In this document: in pieces, positions 25,763 to 34,076 of the stretch
How the letters are laid out: each line of letters starts with the position of its first letter
Position numbering within the stretch: position 1 is the stretch's first letter
DNA from: Brevibacterium permense
Lineage (GTDB): Bacteria; Actinomycetota; Actinomycetes; Actinomycetales; Brevibacteriaceae
Direction: 5' to 3'
NCBI RefSeq assembly: GCF_013280495.1
Contig: NZ_JABSSX010000010.1
Coordinates: forward strand, 49,097-113,096
Length of the DNA stretch: 64,000 bases
Position numbers and translations under genes: made by a program
The notes under the pieces: generated by a model
Seen by the model: the letters and a program-made list of their open reading frames with translations, nothing else
Databases searched by the model: none
What the model was told of the DNA's origin: nothing

Positions 25763-25797
25763 TTTCACACTCTACTTCACACCTCAATAGGTGTGAA
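25763..25797 (-). promoter_or_regulatory. Promoter and operator of the TIGR04255 cassette
   Basis: TTCACACC-N6-GGTGTGAA (25776-25797) is a perfect 8-bp inverted repeat, and another half-site TTTCACAC lies at 25763-25770. On the minus strand TTCACA (25797-25792) is 17 bases from TAGAGT (25774-25769), and the GTG start of the first gene is where transcription would begin, so the mRNA is probably leaderless. The operator covers the -35 box and part of the spacer. Confidence 0.55.
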
Positions 25798-25830
25798 GCA
25801 ATCGAAAGCGATTCACATCAGATACCGAGC

Positions 25831-25886
25831 CGCCTGGCCAGGGTTCCGCCTCGGTGAGCCCGGAATCGCCCCCGGCCCCGCCATGG
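25831..25886. repeat. 56-bp imperfect direct repeat, right copy
   Basis: Second copy of the kinase 5' coding segment. On the minus strand it reads GRFRAHRGGTLARRL and then meets a stop codon, so it is a dead fragment. It lies between the cassette promoter and the DoxX gene and may be the original upstream end of the kinase gene. Confidence 0.7.
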
Positions 25887-25906
25887 AGGGGCCGGGAGGG
25901 ACGCCA

Positions 25907-26335
25907 TTACTTCTTAACGCTCTTCTTTTTCTTCTTGCTGCCGCCGGAGATGAGGAGGGCCAAGCCGATTGCGGCCAGCCAAGTGTCCTTGGCCACTGCG
26001 GTGCCGTCCTCGGCCGGGCGGATGCCGTCGTCCTTGGTCATCGAATCGATGGAGAAGTAGTTCGCGACGAGGCCGGCGGCGAAGGTCGTCAGCGCGGCAC
26101 CGGCGATGCGGGTAGGCACGAACGGCAGCAGCAGGGCGGAGCCGACGGCGATCTCACCGTAGGACAGGAACTTCCCGAACTGGGCGGGGGTCATGTTCTC
26201 GACCATGGGCACACCGTTGGCGGCCATCTGCTGGAGTCCGGCCGCGGATTCCTCGTCGAGACCGAGCTTGCCGATGCCCGAATTGAGGATGAATGCGCCG
26301 GGAACTGCGCGCAGAAGTGCGGTGCTGAGTTTCAT
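25907..26335 (-). CDS. DoxX family membrane protein
   Basis: 142 aa with four predicted membrane segments. The N-terminal ALLRAVPGAFILNSGIGKL, central FGKFLSYGEIAVGSALLLPFVP and AALTTFAAGLVANYF agree with DoxX, a family of small membrane proteins linked to thiol stress or quinone chemistry in a few species. The C-terminus is a lysine run (KKKKKSVKK), probably cytoplasmic. The gene is alone on its strand between the cassette repeat and a tetR gene. The role here is unknown. Confidence 0.8.
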   Translation of the reverse strand: MKLSTALLRAVPGAFILNSGIGKLGLDEESAAGLQQMAANGVPMVENMTPAQFGKFLSYGEIAVGSALLLPFVPTRIAGAALTTFAAGLVANYFSIDSMTKDDGIRPAEDGTAVAKDTWLAAIGLALLISGGSKKKKKSVKK

Positions 26336-26447
26336 ATCCTGCTCCTTTGTAATCGGATCGTCACTGAGCCAAGACTATCCGTGAGGGCGCTGGCACGCCA
26401 CAGCTCACTCCCCGCAGCGTGGATCGGGAACAGCCAGATGGGAAGAT

Positions 26448-27113
26448 CTACTTGTCTCTGCTCGTGCGGATGCGCTCGATGAGGTCATCGAGCGCATCGT
26501 CGAATTCGCGCTGCGTATGGTCTTCCCTCAGAAGATCCTGGAGACGCTGGACCGTCGGGTACTGCCCCAGATCCGTCTCCGATGACGCTTCAGCGTCTTC
26601 GTCCCCGATGGCTTCCGGGGTCAGCGAGGCGGCATGGAGGAGGAGCGCTCCGACGAGGAAGCTCGTGAATGACTTGTACGCAGCCACGGCGTCCCTGTCA
26701 GAGAAGCCGAAGCGCTGCAGCGACGACAGGAATTCCTCGACCCAGCGCACGCTGCGCAGCGGCGGTCGAAGCCAGGGTGCCGCGGGCGGTTGAGTGGCGA
26801 TGAGCGGGAAGATCCGCGGGTGGCCGATGGCGAGCTTGCGCGTGGCATTGGCCACTCGCTGCAGGTACTCTTCCCAGGAGTGAGCGTCCTCGGTCATGAG
26901 TTCGTCGTCGAAGAGACCGTCGATGAGCTCGTCGACCATGGCTTCGAGAAGATCCGCACGTCCGGAAATGTGACGATACAGCGCCATCGCCTCTACTTCC
27001 AATACCGTTCCGAGGCGGCGCATCGTGAGCTCGCCGAGACCGCAGGCATCAACGAAGGCGATAGCTGATTCCACGATCTGAGTCCGGTCGAGTCGCTGCT
27101 GGACCACTTGCAC
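26448..27113 (-). CDS. TetR family regulator (TetR/AcrR with TetR_C-like domain)
   Basis: 221 aa from a GTG at 27113 preceded by AAAGAGG. The DNA-binding domain reads IVESAIAFVDACGLGELTMRRLGTVLEVEAMALYRHISGRADLLEAMVD, the tetracycline-repressor-like subtype. It is divergent from csbD across a 333-bp region that carries two copies of a 15-bp near-palindrome (27208-27222, 27375-27389). It is therefore a good candidate for the regulator that reads this motif here and in the 57-63 kb stress cluster. Confidence 0.85.
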   Translation of the reverse strand: MQVVQQRLDRTQIVESAIAFVDACGLGELTMRRLGTVLEVEAMALYRHISGRADLLEAMVDELIDGLFDDELMTEDAHSWEEYLQRVANATRKLAIGHPRIFPLIATQPPAAPWLRPPLRSVRWVEEFLSSLQRFGFSDRDAVAAYKSFTSFLVGALLLHAASLTPEAIGDEDAEASSETDLGQYPTVQRLQDLLREDHTQREFDDALDDLIERIRTSRDK

Positions 27114-27207
27114 CCTCTTTCCCTCGTCTGAGAAGTCGCGGCTGGGGAGGCGTCTTGCGACATTCTACGCGTTGCACCTGACGAAGCGAGAGGTATTTCC
27201 GAAGGAC

Positions 27208-27222
27208 GATTACAGTGTAAAC
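27208..27222. promoter_or_regulatory. GATTACAGTGTAAAC motif, site 1
   Basis: 15-bp near-palindrome (GATTAC-N3-GTAAAC; 5 of 6 paired positions) 94 bases upstream of tetR. The identical 15-mer recurs in reverse at 57031-57045. The rest of this 333-bp tetR-csbD gap shows no gene. Confidence 0.5.
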
Positions 27223-27374
27223 ATCTCATGGATGAATAAGGTATCACCCTACGCTGACCTCGCCGCACAAGGGTAAGCCCTCAAACCTCAGGTACCGCCG
27301 AAGCGGCACCGCAGGGTTCTGATGCGTCCGAGTCGCCCGATCTGTTGCGGAGCGAAAGCCCGGTCTGCTAGGTT

Positions 27375-27389
27375 GATTACGCCGTAAAC
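27375..27389. promoter_or_regulatory. GATTACnnnGTAAAC motif, site 2
   Basis: GATTACGCCGTAAAC, 57 bases upstream of the csbD start. Both half-sites match site 1 and only the 3-bp centre differs, which argues for a protein-binding site rather than a chance repeat. Confidence 0.5.
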
Positions 27390-27446
27390 ATGAATAGCGC
27401 TCGACAGAGCAGTACGTCCACACCGATCTCTACGAAAGGACGAATC

Positions 27447-27662
27447 ATGGATTCTCACGACAAGACCGACAAGGTCTCTGACAAGGCTGAAGAGCTCAAG
27501 GGCAAAGCGAAGACCGCTGCAGGCAAGGTCACCGACGACAAAGGCCTCGAAGCCGAAGGCAGGACCGACGCGGCCAAGGGCAAGATCAAGCAGGTCGGCG
27601 ACGACACCAAGGACTCGCTGAAGGGCGTCAAGGACTCGCTCAAGGACTCACCGGAGAACTGA
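27447..27662 (+). CDS. CsbD family stress protein
   Basis: 71 aa from the ATG at 27447 with AAAGGA upstream. The composition is very hydrophilic and Lys/Asp-rich, with the CsbD pattern DKAEELKGKAKTAAGKVTDD and GRTDAAKGKIKQVGDD. CsbD proteins are small, abundant general-stress proteins of unknown mechanism, sigma-B controlled in Bacillus. The C-terminus contains a repeat (DSLKGVKDSLKDSPEN). The two 15-bp motifs upstream suggest stress-linked control shared with the cluster at 57-63 kb. Confidence 0.88.
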   Translation: MDSHDKTDKVSDKAEELKGKAKTAAGKVTDDKGLEAEGRTDAAKGKIKQVGDDTKDSLKGVKDSLKDSPEN

Positions 27663-27784
27663 GGGACGCGGCTGGAGGGCGGAGGCACTGTCCGCCTCCG
27701 CCCTTCGGCCATGCTTTCAGATCTCATGCCCCAGAAGTCGGCGTGCCGGTACGATCCGTCCCGGCGGCACGAGAAGAAGAGAAG

Positions 27785-29176
27785 ATGATGGGAACTGACC
27801 GCCATGCTTTCGTCGTGGTGGCCAATCGCCTCCCCGTCGACCGCATCGACGGGGCGTGGGAAGCCTCGCCCGGCGGGCTGGTCTCAGCCGTGGCTCCCGT
27901 CGTGCGCGAGCAAGCCGGAGCCTGGGTCGGCTGGGCGAACACACATGACGACAGCCTCGAGCCCTTCGACTTCGACGGGATGAGCCTCGTCCCCGTCTCG
28001 CTCAGCCACGACGAACATCAGCAGTACTATGAGGGATTCTGCAACGCTACTCTATGGCCGCTGCACCACGACCTCATCGTCGCGCCGCAGTACCACCGCT
28101 CATGGTGGCGGGCCTACCGGGAAGTCAACGCCCGATTCGCACAGGCCGCGGTCGAGGCCGCCGAGACTGGGGCGACAGTCTGGGTGCACGATTACCACCT
28201 CCAGCTCGTACCGGCGATGATCCGTGCTCAACGACCGGACATCCGGATCGGATATTTCTGCCATATTCCGTTCCCTCCCGTCGAGCAGATGGCCCAGCTG
28301 CCGTGGCGTGACGAGATCCTCCGCGGCCTGCTCGGGGCCGATGTCATCGGTCTCCAGCGAGAGGCCGATGCCGCTAAGGCCCGCCAGGCTATGCAGGAGC
28401 TGCTGGGCATGGATCCCGAGGAACTTCGCGGCCGCGTCGGCTCGTACCCGATCTCGATCGACGTCGAGGAGATCCGGGCCGCGGCCGAATCCCCGGCGGT
28501 ACAGGAGATGGCCCGATGCTTTCGCCGTGACCTGGGCGATCCCGCCACCCTCATGATCGGGGTGGATCGCCTCGACTACTCGAAGGGAATCCTGCACCGG
28601 CTGTGGGCTTTCGAGGAGCTGATCGACGACGGACTGCTCGATGCGCAGGGAACCTGTCTCGCGCAGATCGCAGTCCCCTCTCGCGAAGGCGTGCGCGCCT
28701 ACCAGGACCTGCGCGACGAGGTCGAACATACGGTCGGGCGCATCAATGGGAGGTTCTCCACTCTCGGCGGCGATGTCATCCACTACTCCCACCACTCACA
28801 TTCGACAGAGGAAGCCGTCGCCCTGTACCTGGCCGCCGACATCCTGCTCGTCACCTCCCTGCGGGATGGGATGAACCTCGTGGCCAAGGAATTCGTCACT
28901 GCCCGCCGAGACAGGGGCGGTGCACTCGTCCTCTCCGAATTCGCAGGAGCCGCCGAAGAACTCGACCAAGCCATCATCGTCAATCCCCATGATCGGGCCG
29001 GCCTGAAGGCGGCCATCCATCACGCGGCCACGCTCAGCGAAGACGAGGCCCGGAAGCGCATGGATGCGATGGCCGACACCGTCGCCGCTTTCGACGTCCG
29101 CCACTGGGCGCAAACTTTCCTCCATGACCTGCGAGACCCAGCATCTGCGGCGGCTCTGTCGCCCAGCGACTGGTGA
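27785..29176 (+). CDS. otsA: Trehalose-6-phosphate synthase
   Basis: 463 aa, full-length GT20. It joins UDP- (or ADP-/GDP-) glucose and glucose 6-phosphate to trehalose 6-phosphate for osmotic and desiccation protection. Motifs: VVANRLPVDR and the SPGGLVSA loop at the N-terminus, WVHDYHLQLVPAMI, FCHIPFPPVEQ, GVDRLDYSKGI (donor phosphate Arg/Lys) and TSLRDGMNLVAKEFV. Two consecutive ATGs (27785, 27788) are possible starts. No otsB phosphatase gene is adjacent. It follows csbD by about 120 bases in the same direction, in keeping with a stress context. Confidence 0.93.
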   Translation: MMGTDRHAFVVVANRLPVDRIDGAWEASPGGLVSAVAPVVREQAGAWVGWANTHDDSLEPFDFDGMSLVPVSLSHDEHQQYYEGFCNATLWPLHHDLIVAPQYHRSWWRAYREVNARFAQAAVEAAETGATVWVHDYHLQLVPAMIRAQRPDIRIGYFCHIPFPPVEQMAQLPWRDEILRGLLGADVIGLQREADAAKARQAMQELLGMDPEELRGRVGSYPISIDVEEIRAAAESPAVQEMARCFRRDLGDPATLMIGVDRLDYSKGILHRLWAFEELIDDGLLDAQGTCLAQIAVPSREGVRAYQDLRDEVEHTVGRINGRFSTLGGDVIHYSHHSHSTEEAVALYLAADILLVTSLRDGMNLVAKEFVTARRDRGGALVLSEFAGAAEELDQAIIVNPHDRAGLKAAIHHAATLSEDEARKRMDAMADTVAAFDVRHWAQTFLHDLRDPASAAALSPSDW

Positions 29177-29214
29177 CACCGACCATTCTGACCGACCCAC
29201 CCCAGGAGACCACT

Positions 29215-29520
29215 ATGTACACGATGCTCAACAACCAGGAATCCTCGAAGTACGACCTCTACCTTCCCGGCAGACTCGTGGCCGCGCTCCATTACAAACT
29301 CGAGCCCGACGACAATGAGGTCATGTTCATCTACTGTGAAGCTATCGAGCCCACACAGGCCGACCGCCACCGGTGGGAGCTCATGCGGCGCGCCGTCGAA
29401 GACGCGAAGAGCCGACGCCTCAAGCTCACCATCACCTGCCCCATCGGCCTCAAGGCCCTCGAACAGCGGGCACCGCGTGCCGATGCCGATCACCAGCACG
29501 CGGAGGAGCCGCAGGCCTGA
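29215..29520 (+). CDS. Small GNAT-like protein (COG2388/YjdJ-like, degenerate)
   Basis: 101 aa from the ATG at 29215, which follows CCAGGAGA. SSKYDLYLPGRLVAALHYKL, then VMFIYCEAIEPTQADRHRW, RAVEDAKSRRLKLTITCPIG follow the order of the small YjdJ-type acetyltransferases (residues 10-85). The acetyl-CoA loop (RGxGxG) that should sit near residue 55 is replaced by QADRHRWE, so acetyltransferase activity is doubtful. It starts 38 bases after otsA and is probably co-transcribed. Confidence 0.6.
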   Translation: MYTMLNNQESSKYDLYLPGRLVAALHYKLEPDDNEVMFIYCEAIEPTQADRHRWELMRRAVEDAKSRRLKLTITCPIGLKALEQRAPRADADHQHAEEPQA

Positions 29521-29727
29521 CCGTCGCCCGGCCGATCCTCCCCGGCCCGTCTTCCCTGGCCATACTCCTGCCTCGGCGCGTCACTCTTCCTGTGAACACT
29601 ATGAACGCAACCGAGACACCCGTCACATCGGCTGGCACTGTTGTCGGGTACAGAACTACCGCGGCCAGCAGTCGCGCGCAATCACATCCACCGACGGGTG
29701 AGGTTGCGAACAGCATTTGGAGGAATC

Positions 29728-31119
29728 ATGGCAATGTCGCCACAACAGAAGGGCGGCTCCTTCGACAAGGAGATCGCCGCCGCGGCGAACGCTCCTGAAC
29801 CGGGAGCCCCGCAGCGGAAGAAGGATCGCACTCACTGGCTCTACATCATGGTCATCGTGGCCGTGTTCGCCGGTGCCGCCATCGGGCTCATCGCCCCCGA
29901 GGCGGGAATCGCACTCGAACCGCTGGGCAAGGCGTTCGTCGCGCTCATCAAGATGATCATCGCCCCGGTCATCTTCTGCACCATCGTCCTCGGCGTCGGC
30001 TCCGTGGCGAAGGCGGCCACCGTCGGCAAGGTCGGCGGACTGGCCCTCATCTACTTCCTGGTCATGGCGACCTTCGCCCTGGTCATCGGCCTCGTCGTCG
30101 GCAACTTCATCCACCCCGGCGATGGACTCCACCTCCAGCCGTACGAAGAGGCCTCCGGCGGTGAGGAGACCGGAATGGTCGCCTTCCTCATGAGCCTCAT
30201 CCCCGGTGACATCCCGGTGCTGCCGACCCTCGTGCTCGCACTCCTCGTCGGATTCGCGCTGCAGTCGATGGGCAAGGCCGGCGAGCCCGTGCTCACCGGA
30301 ATCAAGCACATCCAGGCCGTGGTCTTCAAGCTCATGATGATGATCATGTGGGCCGCTCCCGTCGGTGCCTTCGGTGCGATCGCTGCGGTCGTCGGCAAGA
30401 CCGGCTGGGCCGCAATCGGAGCGATGGCGACCCTCATGGGCGCCTTCTACCTCACCTGTGCGCTGTTCATCGTCATCGTCCTCGGCGGTCTGCTCAAGAT
30501 CGTCACCGGTCTGAACATCTTCCTGCTGCTGAAGTACCTGGCCCGTGAGTTCCTGCTCATTTTCTCCACCTCGTCATCCGAATCGGCCTTGCCGCGCCTC
30601 ATCGCGAAGATGGAGCACGCCGGTGTCTCGAAGCCGGTCGTCGGCATCACCGTGCCCACCGGCTACTCGTTCAACCTCGACGGCACCGCCATCTACCTGA
30701 CCATGGCTTCGCTGTTCGTGTCCTCGGCCATGGGCATGCCGATGTCGATCCCCGAGCAGGTCTCGCTGCTCGTGTTCATGATCATCGCGTCGAAGGGCGC
30801 CGCCGGAGTCACCGGTGCGGGCCTGGCTACCCTGGCCGCGGGTCTGCAGTCGCACCGTCCCGAGTTGCTCGACGGCATGGGCGTCATCGTTGGCATCGAC
30901 AAGTTCATGTCCGAGTGCCGTGCACTGACGAACTTCACCGGCAACGCCGTGGCCACCCTGCTCATCGGCAAGTGGACGAACGAGATCGACCTCGACGTCG
31001 CCCGCGCCACCCTGTCGGGTGACAACCCGTTCGATGAGCTCTCGCTCGAACCGGATGCACACGGTGCCCCCGCCGAGGCGGCTCGCCCCGCTGAAAGCGA
31101 AAAGGTCACAGTGCACTGA
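29728..31119 (+). CDS. dctA: C4-dicarboxylate:cation symporter
   Basis: 463 aa from the ATG at 29728 with TTGGAGGA upstream. DAACS family: it imports succinate, fumarate and malate with H+ or Na+. Visible landmarks are IKMIIAPVIFCTIVLGV, the serine-rich hairpin STSSSESALPRL, GYSFNLDGTAIY (substrate and cation site) and SKGAAGVTGAGLATLAAG. Eight membrane helices plus two re-entrant loops are expected. The C-terminal tail is acidic. The last 240 bases and the terminator are duplicated at 42426-42772. Probable target of the CitA/CitB-type system at 21-23.6 kb, and a partner of malic enzyme. Confidence 0.92.
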   Translation: MAMSPQQKGGSFDKEIAAAANAPEPGAPQRKKDRTHWLYIMVIVAVFAGAAIGLIAPEAGIALEPLGKAFVALIKMIIAPVIFCTIVLGVGSVAKAATVGKVGGLALIYFLVMATFALVIGLVVGNFIHPGDGLHLQPYEEASGGEETGMVAFLMSLIPGDIPVLPTLVLALLVGFALQSMGKAGEPVLTGIKHIQAVVFKLMMMIMWAAPVGAFGAIAAVVGKTGWAAIGAMATLMGAFYLTCALFIVIVLGGLLKIVTGLNIFLLLKYLAREFLLIFSTSSSESALPRLIAKMEHAGVSKPVVGITVPTGYSFNLDGTAIYLTMASLFVSSAMGMPMSIPEQVSLLVFMIIASKGAAGVTGAGLATLAAGLQSHRPELLDGMGVIVGIDKFMSECRALTNFTGNAVATLLIGKWTNEIDLDVARATLSGDNPFDELSLEPDAHGAPAEAARPAESEKVTVH

Positions 31120-31223
31120 CCTTCGGTCGCTCCCCCTCCACAACCACCACGGGTGCCGATGTCCTCATCGTAAGGACGTCGGCACCCGTGGTGTTTCGTC
31201 TCCCCTCGCCGAGGCGGGGGCGC
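30879..31223 (+). repeat. dctA 3'-end direct repeat, left copy
   Basis: This segment, from codon about 384 of dctA through its terminator, recurs at 42426-42772 in the same orientation. The first 190 bases differ at only about four positions; the end of the tail and the hairpin loop are more divergent. The repeats flank an 11.2-kb catabolic island. Confidence 0.85.
31146..31192 (+). terminator. Terminator of dctA
   Basis: 19-bp arms (ACCACGGGTGCCGATGTCC and its complement, one mismatch) around a nine-base loop, followed by GTTTCGTC. It is strong enough to act in both directions, facing the epoxide hydrolase gene. Confidence 0.8.
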
Positions 31224-31288
31224 AGTATCGTCATGTCATCGGCTGACGCCCTGGCGGGTTCACAGCGGTCCTCCGGGCCGCCGGGAAA

Positions 31289-32260
31289 CTAATTACATCT
31301 CAGGCGGTCCGCTGCGTGTTCCCGTGCCTGGTTGATGACCGTGGAAGCGATGTCGTTCGGGTGTGATTCGGGGAGCCAGTGGGACGCGCCCTCGAGAGGG
31401 ACAAAACGATAAGGCCCTTCGACGTAGCGAGCGCTGAGCTCTGCGGTTGCGCGGGAAAAGGCAATATCCTCGCTGCCCCAGATGAAGCTCGTGGGCACCG
31501 TGATGGGAGTGCTCGGCGTCCGATCACGGCCATCCATCGCCTCGTAGTACTTGAGCACGAACAGAAAAGCCCGTGGCTCACTGAATCGCGCAACATAGGA
31601 GGCTGCGAGGTCGTCGGGGACGGCTCCGCCGTAGAGGTCGAGCAGCTTCTTCCCGTCATCGCGCAGCAACGTTCGGGCCACTCCTTCCGGGTGGTCTTGG
31701 ATCGACCGCATATAGCCCATGCGTTCGTACTGGTCGTCGTCCGTCTTCAGCTGTTTGCCCAGCGCTCTGGGATGCGGGGTCGACACGACGGTGCAGGTGT
31801 GCAGGCGCTGCGGGTGGTTCGCGGCAAAGGGCCAAGCCACCAGTCCACCCCAATCATGACCGACGAGGTGGAAGCGTTCGAGTCCCGCCGCGCGGGAGAC
31901 TTCGTCGAGGTCGGCGACCAGGCGCGCTATCGTATACTCCCCGACTGAATCCGGGCGTACTCCCGGTGAATATCCTCGCTGGTCGTACGCGAACACACCC
32001 ATACCCTGCTCGAGGAGCAGCGTTGCGGTCTTCTCCCAGCACGAGGCGAATTCAGGCCACCCGTGCAAAAGGACCGCGTCACTGAGGTCAGGATCCTGGT
32101 GCGCGGGCGTTGCTCGGAAAGCGGCGAACTCACCCTGGTCAGTGGACACAGTCATAGCTTCGGCGGCGGCAGTCGTCGGCAGCTCTGCCAAGCGCGCGGC
32201 CACGGATGCGTTGTCGAACGGGGCACCGTTGTAGGGCTGGGACGTCGTCGATGTTGCCAT
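31289..32260 (-). CDS. Epoxide hydrolase-like alpha/beta hydrolase
   Basis: 323 aa. AVLLHGWPEFASCWEK carries the HGWPE oxyanion motif of epoxide hydrolases and haloalkane dehalogenases. GHDWGGLVAWPFAANHP has the nucleophilic Asp, WGSEDIAF the second acid and ASHWLPESHP the catalytic His. A lid Tyr typical of epoxide hydrolases is plausible in YERMGYMRS. Such enzymes open epoxides to diols, or remove halide if the halide-binding Trp/Asn pair is present. Last gene of the minus-strand operon that begins with maoC at 37754. Confidence 0.82.
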   Translation of the reverse strand: MATSTTSQPYNGAPFDNASVAARLAELPTTAAAEAMTVSTDQGEFAAFRATPAHQDPDLSDAVLLHGWPEFASCWEKTATLLLEQGMGVFAYDQRGYSPGVRPDSVGEYTIARLVADLDEVSRAAGLERFHLVGHDWGGLVAWPFAANHPQRLHTCTVVSTPHPRALGKQLKTDDDQYERMGYMRSIQDHPEGVARTLLRDDGKKLLDLYGGAVPDDLAASYVARFSEPRAFLFVLKYYEAMDGRDRTPSTPITVPTSFIWGSEDIAFSRATAELSARYVEGPYRFVPLEGASHWLPESHPNDIASTVINQAREHAADRLRCN

Positions 32261-32304
32261 GGGTCAGCCTCCTCGCTGATCAAGATTCATTCGCGGCCCG
32301 GTGA

Positions 32305-32994
32305 CTACTGTTTGCGACGGGAGCCGTCGGTGGGGATGCCCAGCGCGTTGATCCACAGTTTCGTCGCAGTCTCCACGATCAGTTCGTCACTGCCCCAACC
32401 CGGTTCCTCGACCGCATATTTGAAGTACGCCATCCGACCGACCATGGCCGAAAGCGCCCGAGCGGACATGAGGGGGTCGAGGCTCGGGTCCACATAGCCT
32501 TCGTCCTGGAGCTTTTGGATCCACCGACAATTGCGTTCAGCGAAGGCCCTCGCCCGGTCCAGACGCAGTCGACGGAAGTTCGCGTCGATCGCGGCAACTT
32601 GTTCGAGCAGCAACATCAGCTTCGCATTGCGCTTATACGACTCGACGTAGGCACGATGTCCAGCTTGGAGCTGCTCGACGACGGTGCGCTCTTCGTCGCT
32701 GCTGTGCGGCGGGCCCGGGTGGAGCATGTCCTCCTGAGCCTCATTGAGCACAGCGGCGAAAGCCTGCTCCTTGCTGTCGAAGTAGGTGTAGAACGTGCCC
32801 GTGGAGCACTTGGCCTCTTTGGTGATGTCGGTCAGCCGAGAATCGATGAAACCATCACGTTCGAACACGACTCGAGCGGCGGCGACCAGGGCCGCTCGGG
32901 TGCGGATTCCTCGCGTGGTCGTCGGCATATCACGCAGAAGTGCGCCATCCACGAGCGTGGGCAGATCCTCAGCTGAATCTTCGGTCATCGACAT
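32305..32994 (-). CDS. TetR family regulator of the catabolic island
   Basis: 229 aa from the ATG at 32994 (AGGA nine bases upstream); a TTG at 33003 is also open. The DNA-binding domain reads TRAALVAAARVVFERDGFIDSRLTDITKEAKCSTGTFYTYFDSKEQ. The C-terminal domain is longer than usual and resembles regulators of acyl-CoA or sterol catabolism. It is embedded in the operon, between the kinase-like gene and the epoxide hydrolase. It probably acts at the divergent promoter near 37.8 kb, where a 13-bp palindrome lies. Confidence 0.85.
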   Translation of the reverse strand: MSMTEDSAEDLPTLVDGALLRDMPTTTRGIRTRAALVAAARVVFERDGFIDSRLTDITKEAKCSTGTFYTYFDSKEQAFAAVLNEAQEDMLHPGPPHSSDEERTVVEQLQAGHRAYVESYKRNAKLMLLLEQVAAIDANFRRLRLDRARAFAERNCRWIQKLQDEGYVDPSLDPLMSARALSAMVGRMAYFKYAVEEPGWGSDELIVETATKLWINALGIPTDGSRRKQ

Positions 32995-33005
32995 GACAGC
33001 CAATC

Positions 33006-34076
33006 CTACAATCCATCTCTTCGGTGCGAACTCGGTGAGTGTGCCTCATGATGCCAATCCGCTCTCTCCCGCGCAACGGCCCATCCCTGATCGATGAGTT
33101 CCTGGATGTCACGCGCTGTGGGCACGCCATGGGCTGCAGCATTCTCAGGGTTCTCCGACACCCGACGACGGATGCCCTCGGCGATGATCGCGATCTTCCA
33201 CAGCCCCAGTGTGTGCCAGAAACCGAGTGTTCGCCCGCTGCGGCCCGATGCCGCCAGGTATTCGGCAGCGATCTCGGCCCGGGTCGGGAATCCGTCCACC
33301 GCCGTGGGGGCTAGGGGTTCATCGGGCGTCTCGCCGGCCTGAGTCCAATACGCCAACGAGCTGCCCACATCGGCCAGCGGGTCACCCAATGTCGCCAGTT
33401 CCCAATCGAGAACAGCCCGAATGTCACCGGTGGCGTCGTCGATGATGACGTTGCGGACGTGGAAGTCGCCATGGACCAGAGTGATCTCATCCGGGTCGGG
33501 CAGGTGCTCGGTCAGCACCGTCGTCAGTGCGTCGAGATCCGGGCGGTCCTGGGTCCGGCTCTCCTCGAGTTGGCGGCTCCACCTCTTCAGCTGCCTCGGC
33601 GCGTAGGGCTTCCGCGAAGCCAGGTCACCCAAGCCCACGGCGTCGATATCAACGACGTGGATCTTCGCCAGGGTCCGAGCCAGTTCGAGACCGAGACGTC
33701 TGCGTACTTCGGGGGCGAGCTTGCGCGCGGCCTCCTCATCGTCGATGACGGTTCCCTCGACATGTTCCATGATGACGACGGGGACATCGGCGACCGCGGG
33801 ATCCTCACAGACTCCGACGGTGGCAGGCACCGGCACTCCGGTCGACTGCAGTGCGGAGATGATCCGAAACTCGCGGGCCACGTCATGGGCCGAGGCGAGG
33901 AGATGTCCCAGCGGGGGCCGACGGGCGATCCAGGACCGGCCCGCCTCGTCGTCGATACGGTAGGTGAGATTCGACTGCCCCTGACCCACACGGGCACCGC
34001 GGAGCGAACCGGTCACCGGTTCGCCCGCGTCCCGCATCCAGCCGGCCAGGCTCGGCAGATCGAGTTCGACGCTCAT
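33006..34076 (-). CDS. Aminoglycoside-phosphotransferase-like kinase (ACAD10/11 type)
   Basis: 356 aa. A protein-kinase-like fold with GQSNLTYRI (nucleotide loop region), [14 protein letters not shown] (catalytic Asp loop) and [18 protein letters not shown] (metal Asp). In mammals the same kinase domain is fused to the acyl-CoA dehydrogenase of ACAD10/11, which phosphorylates and dehydrates 4-hydroxyacyl-CoAs. Here it is a separate gene overlapping the acyl-CoA dehydrogenase gene by four bases (ATGA), the usual bacterial arrangement. It suggests the island handles 4-hydroxy acids, such as those from opened lactones. Confidence 0.85.
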   Translation of the reverse strand: MSVELDLPSLAGWMRDAGEPVTGSLRGARVGQGQSNLTYRIDDEAGRSWIARRPPLGHLLASAHDVAREFRIISALQSTGVPVPATVGVCEDPAVADVPVVIMEHVEGTVIDDEEAARKLAPEVRRRLGLELARTLAKIHVVDIDAVGLGDLASRKPYAPRQLKRWSRQLEESRTQDRPDLDALTTVLTEHLPDPDEITLVHGDFHVRNVIIDDATGDIRAVLDWELATLGDPLADVGSSLAYWTQAGETPDEPLAPTAVDGFPTRAEIAAEYLAASGRSGRTLGFWHTLGLWKIAIIAEGIRRRVSENPENAAAHGVPTARDIQELIDQGWAVARERADWHHEAHSPSSHRRDGL

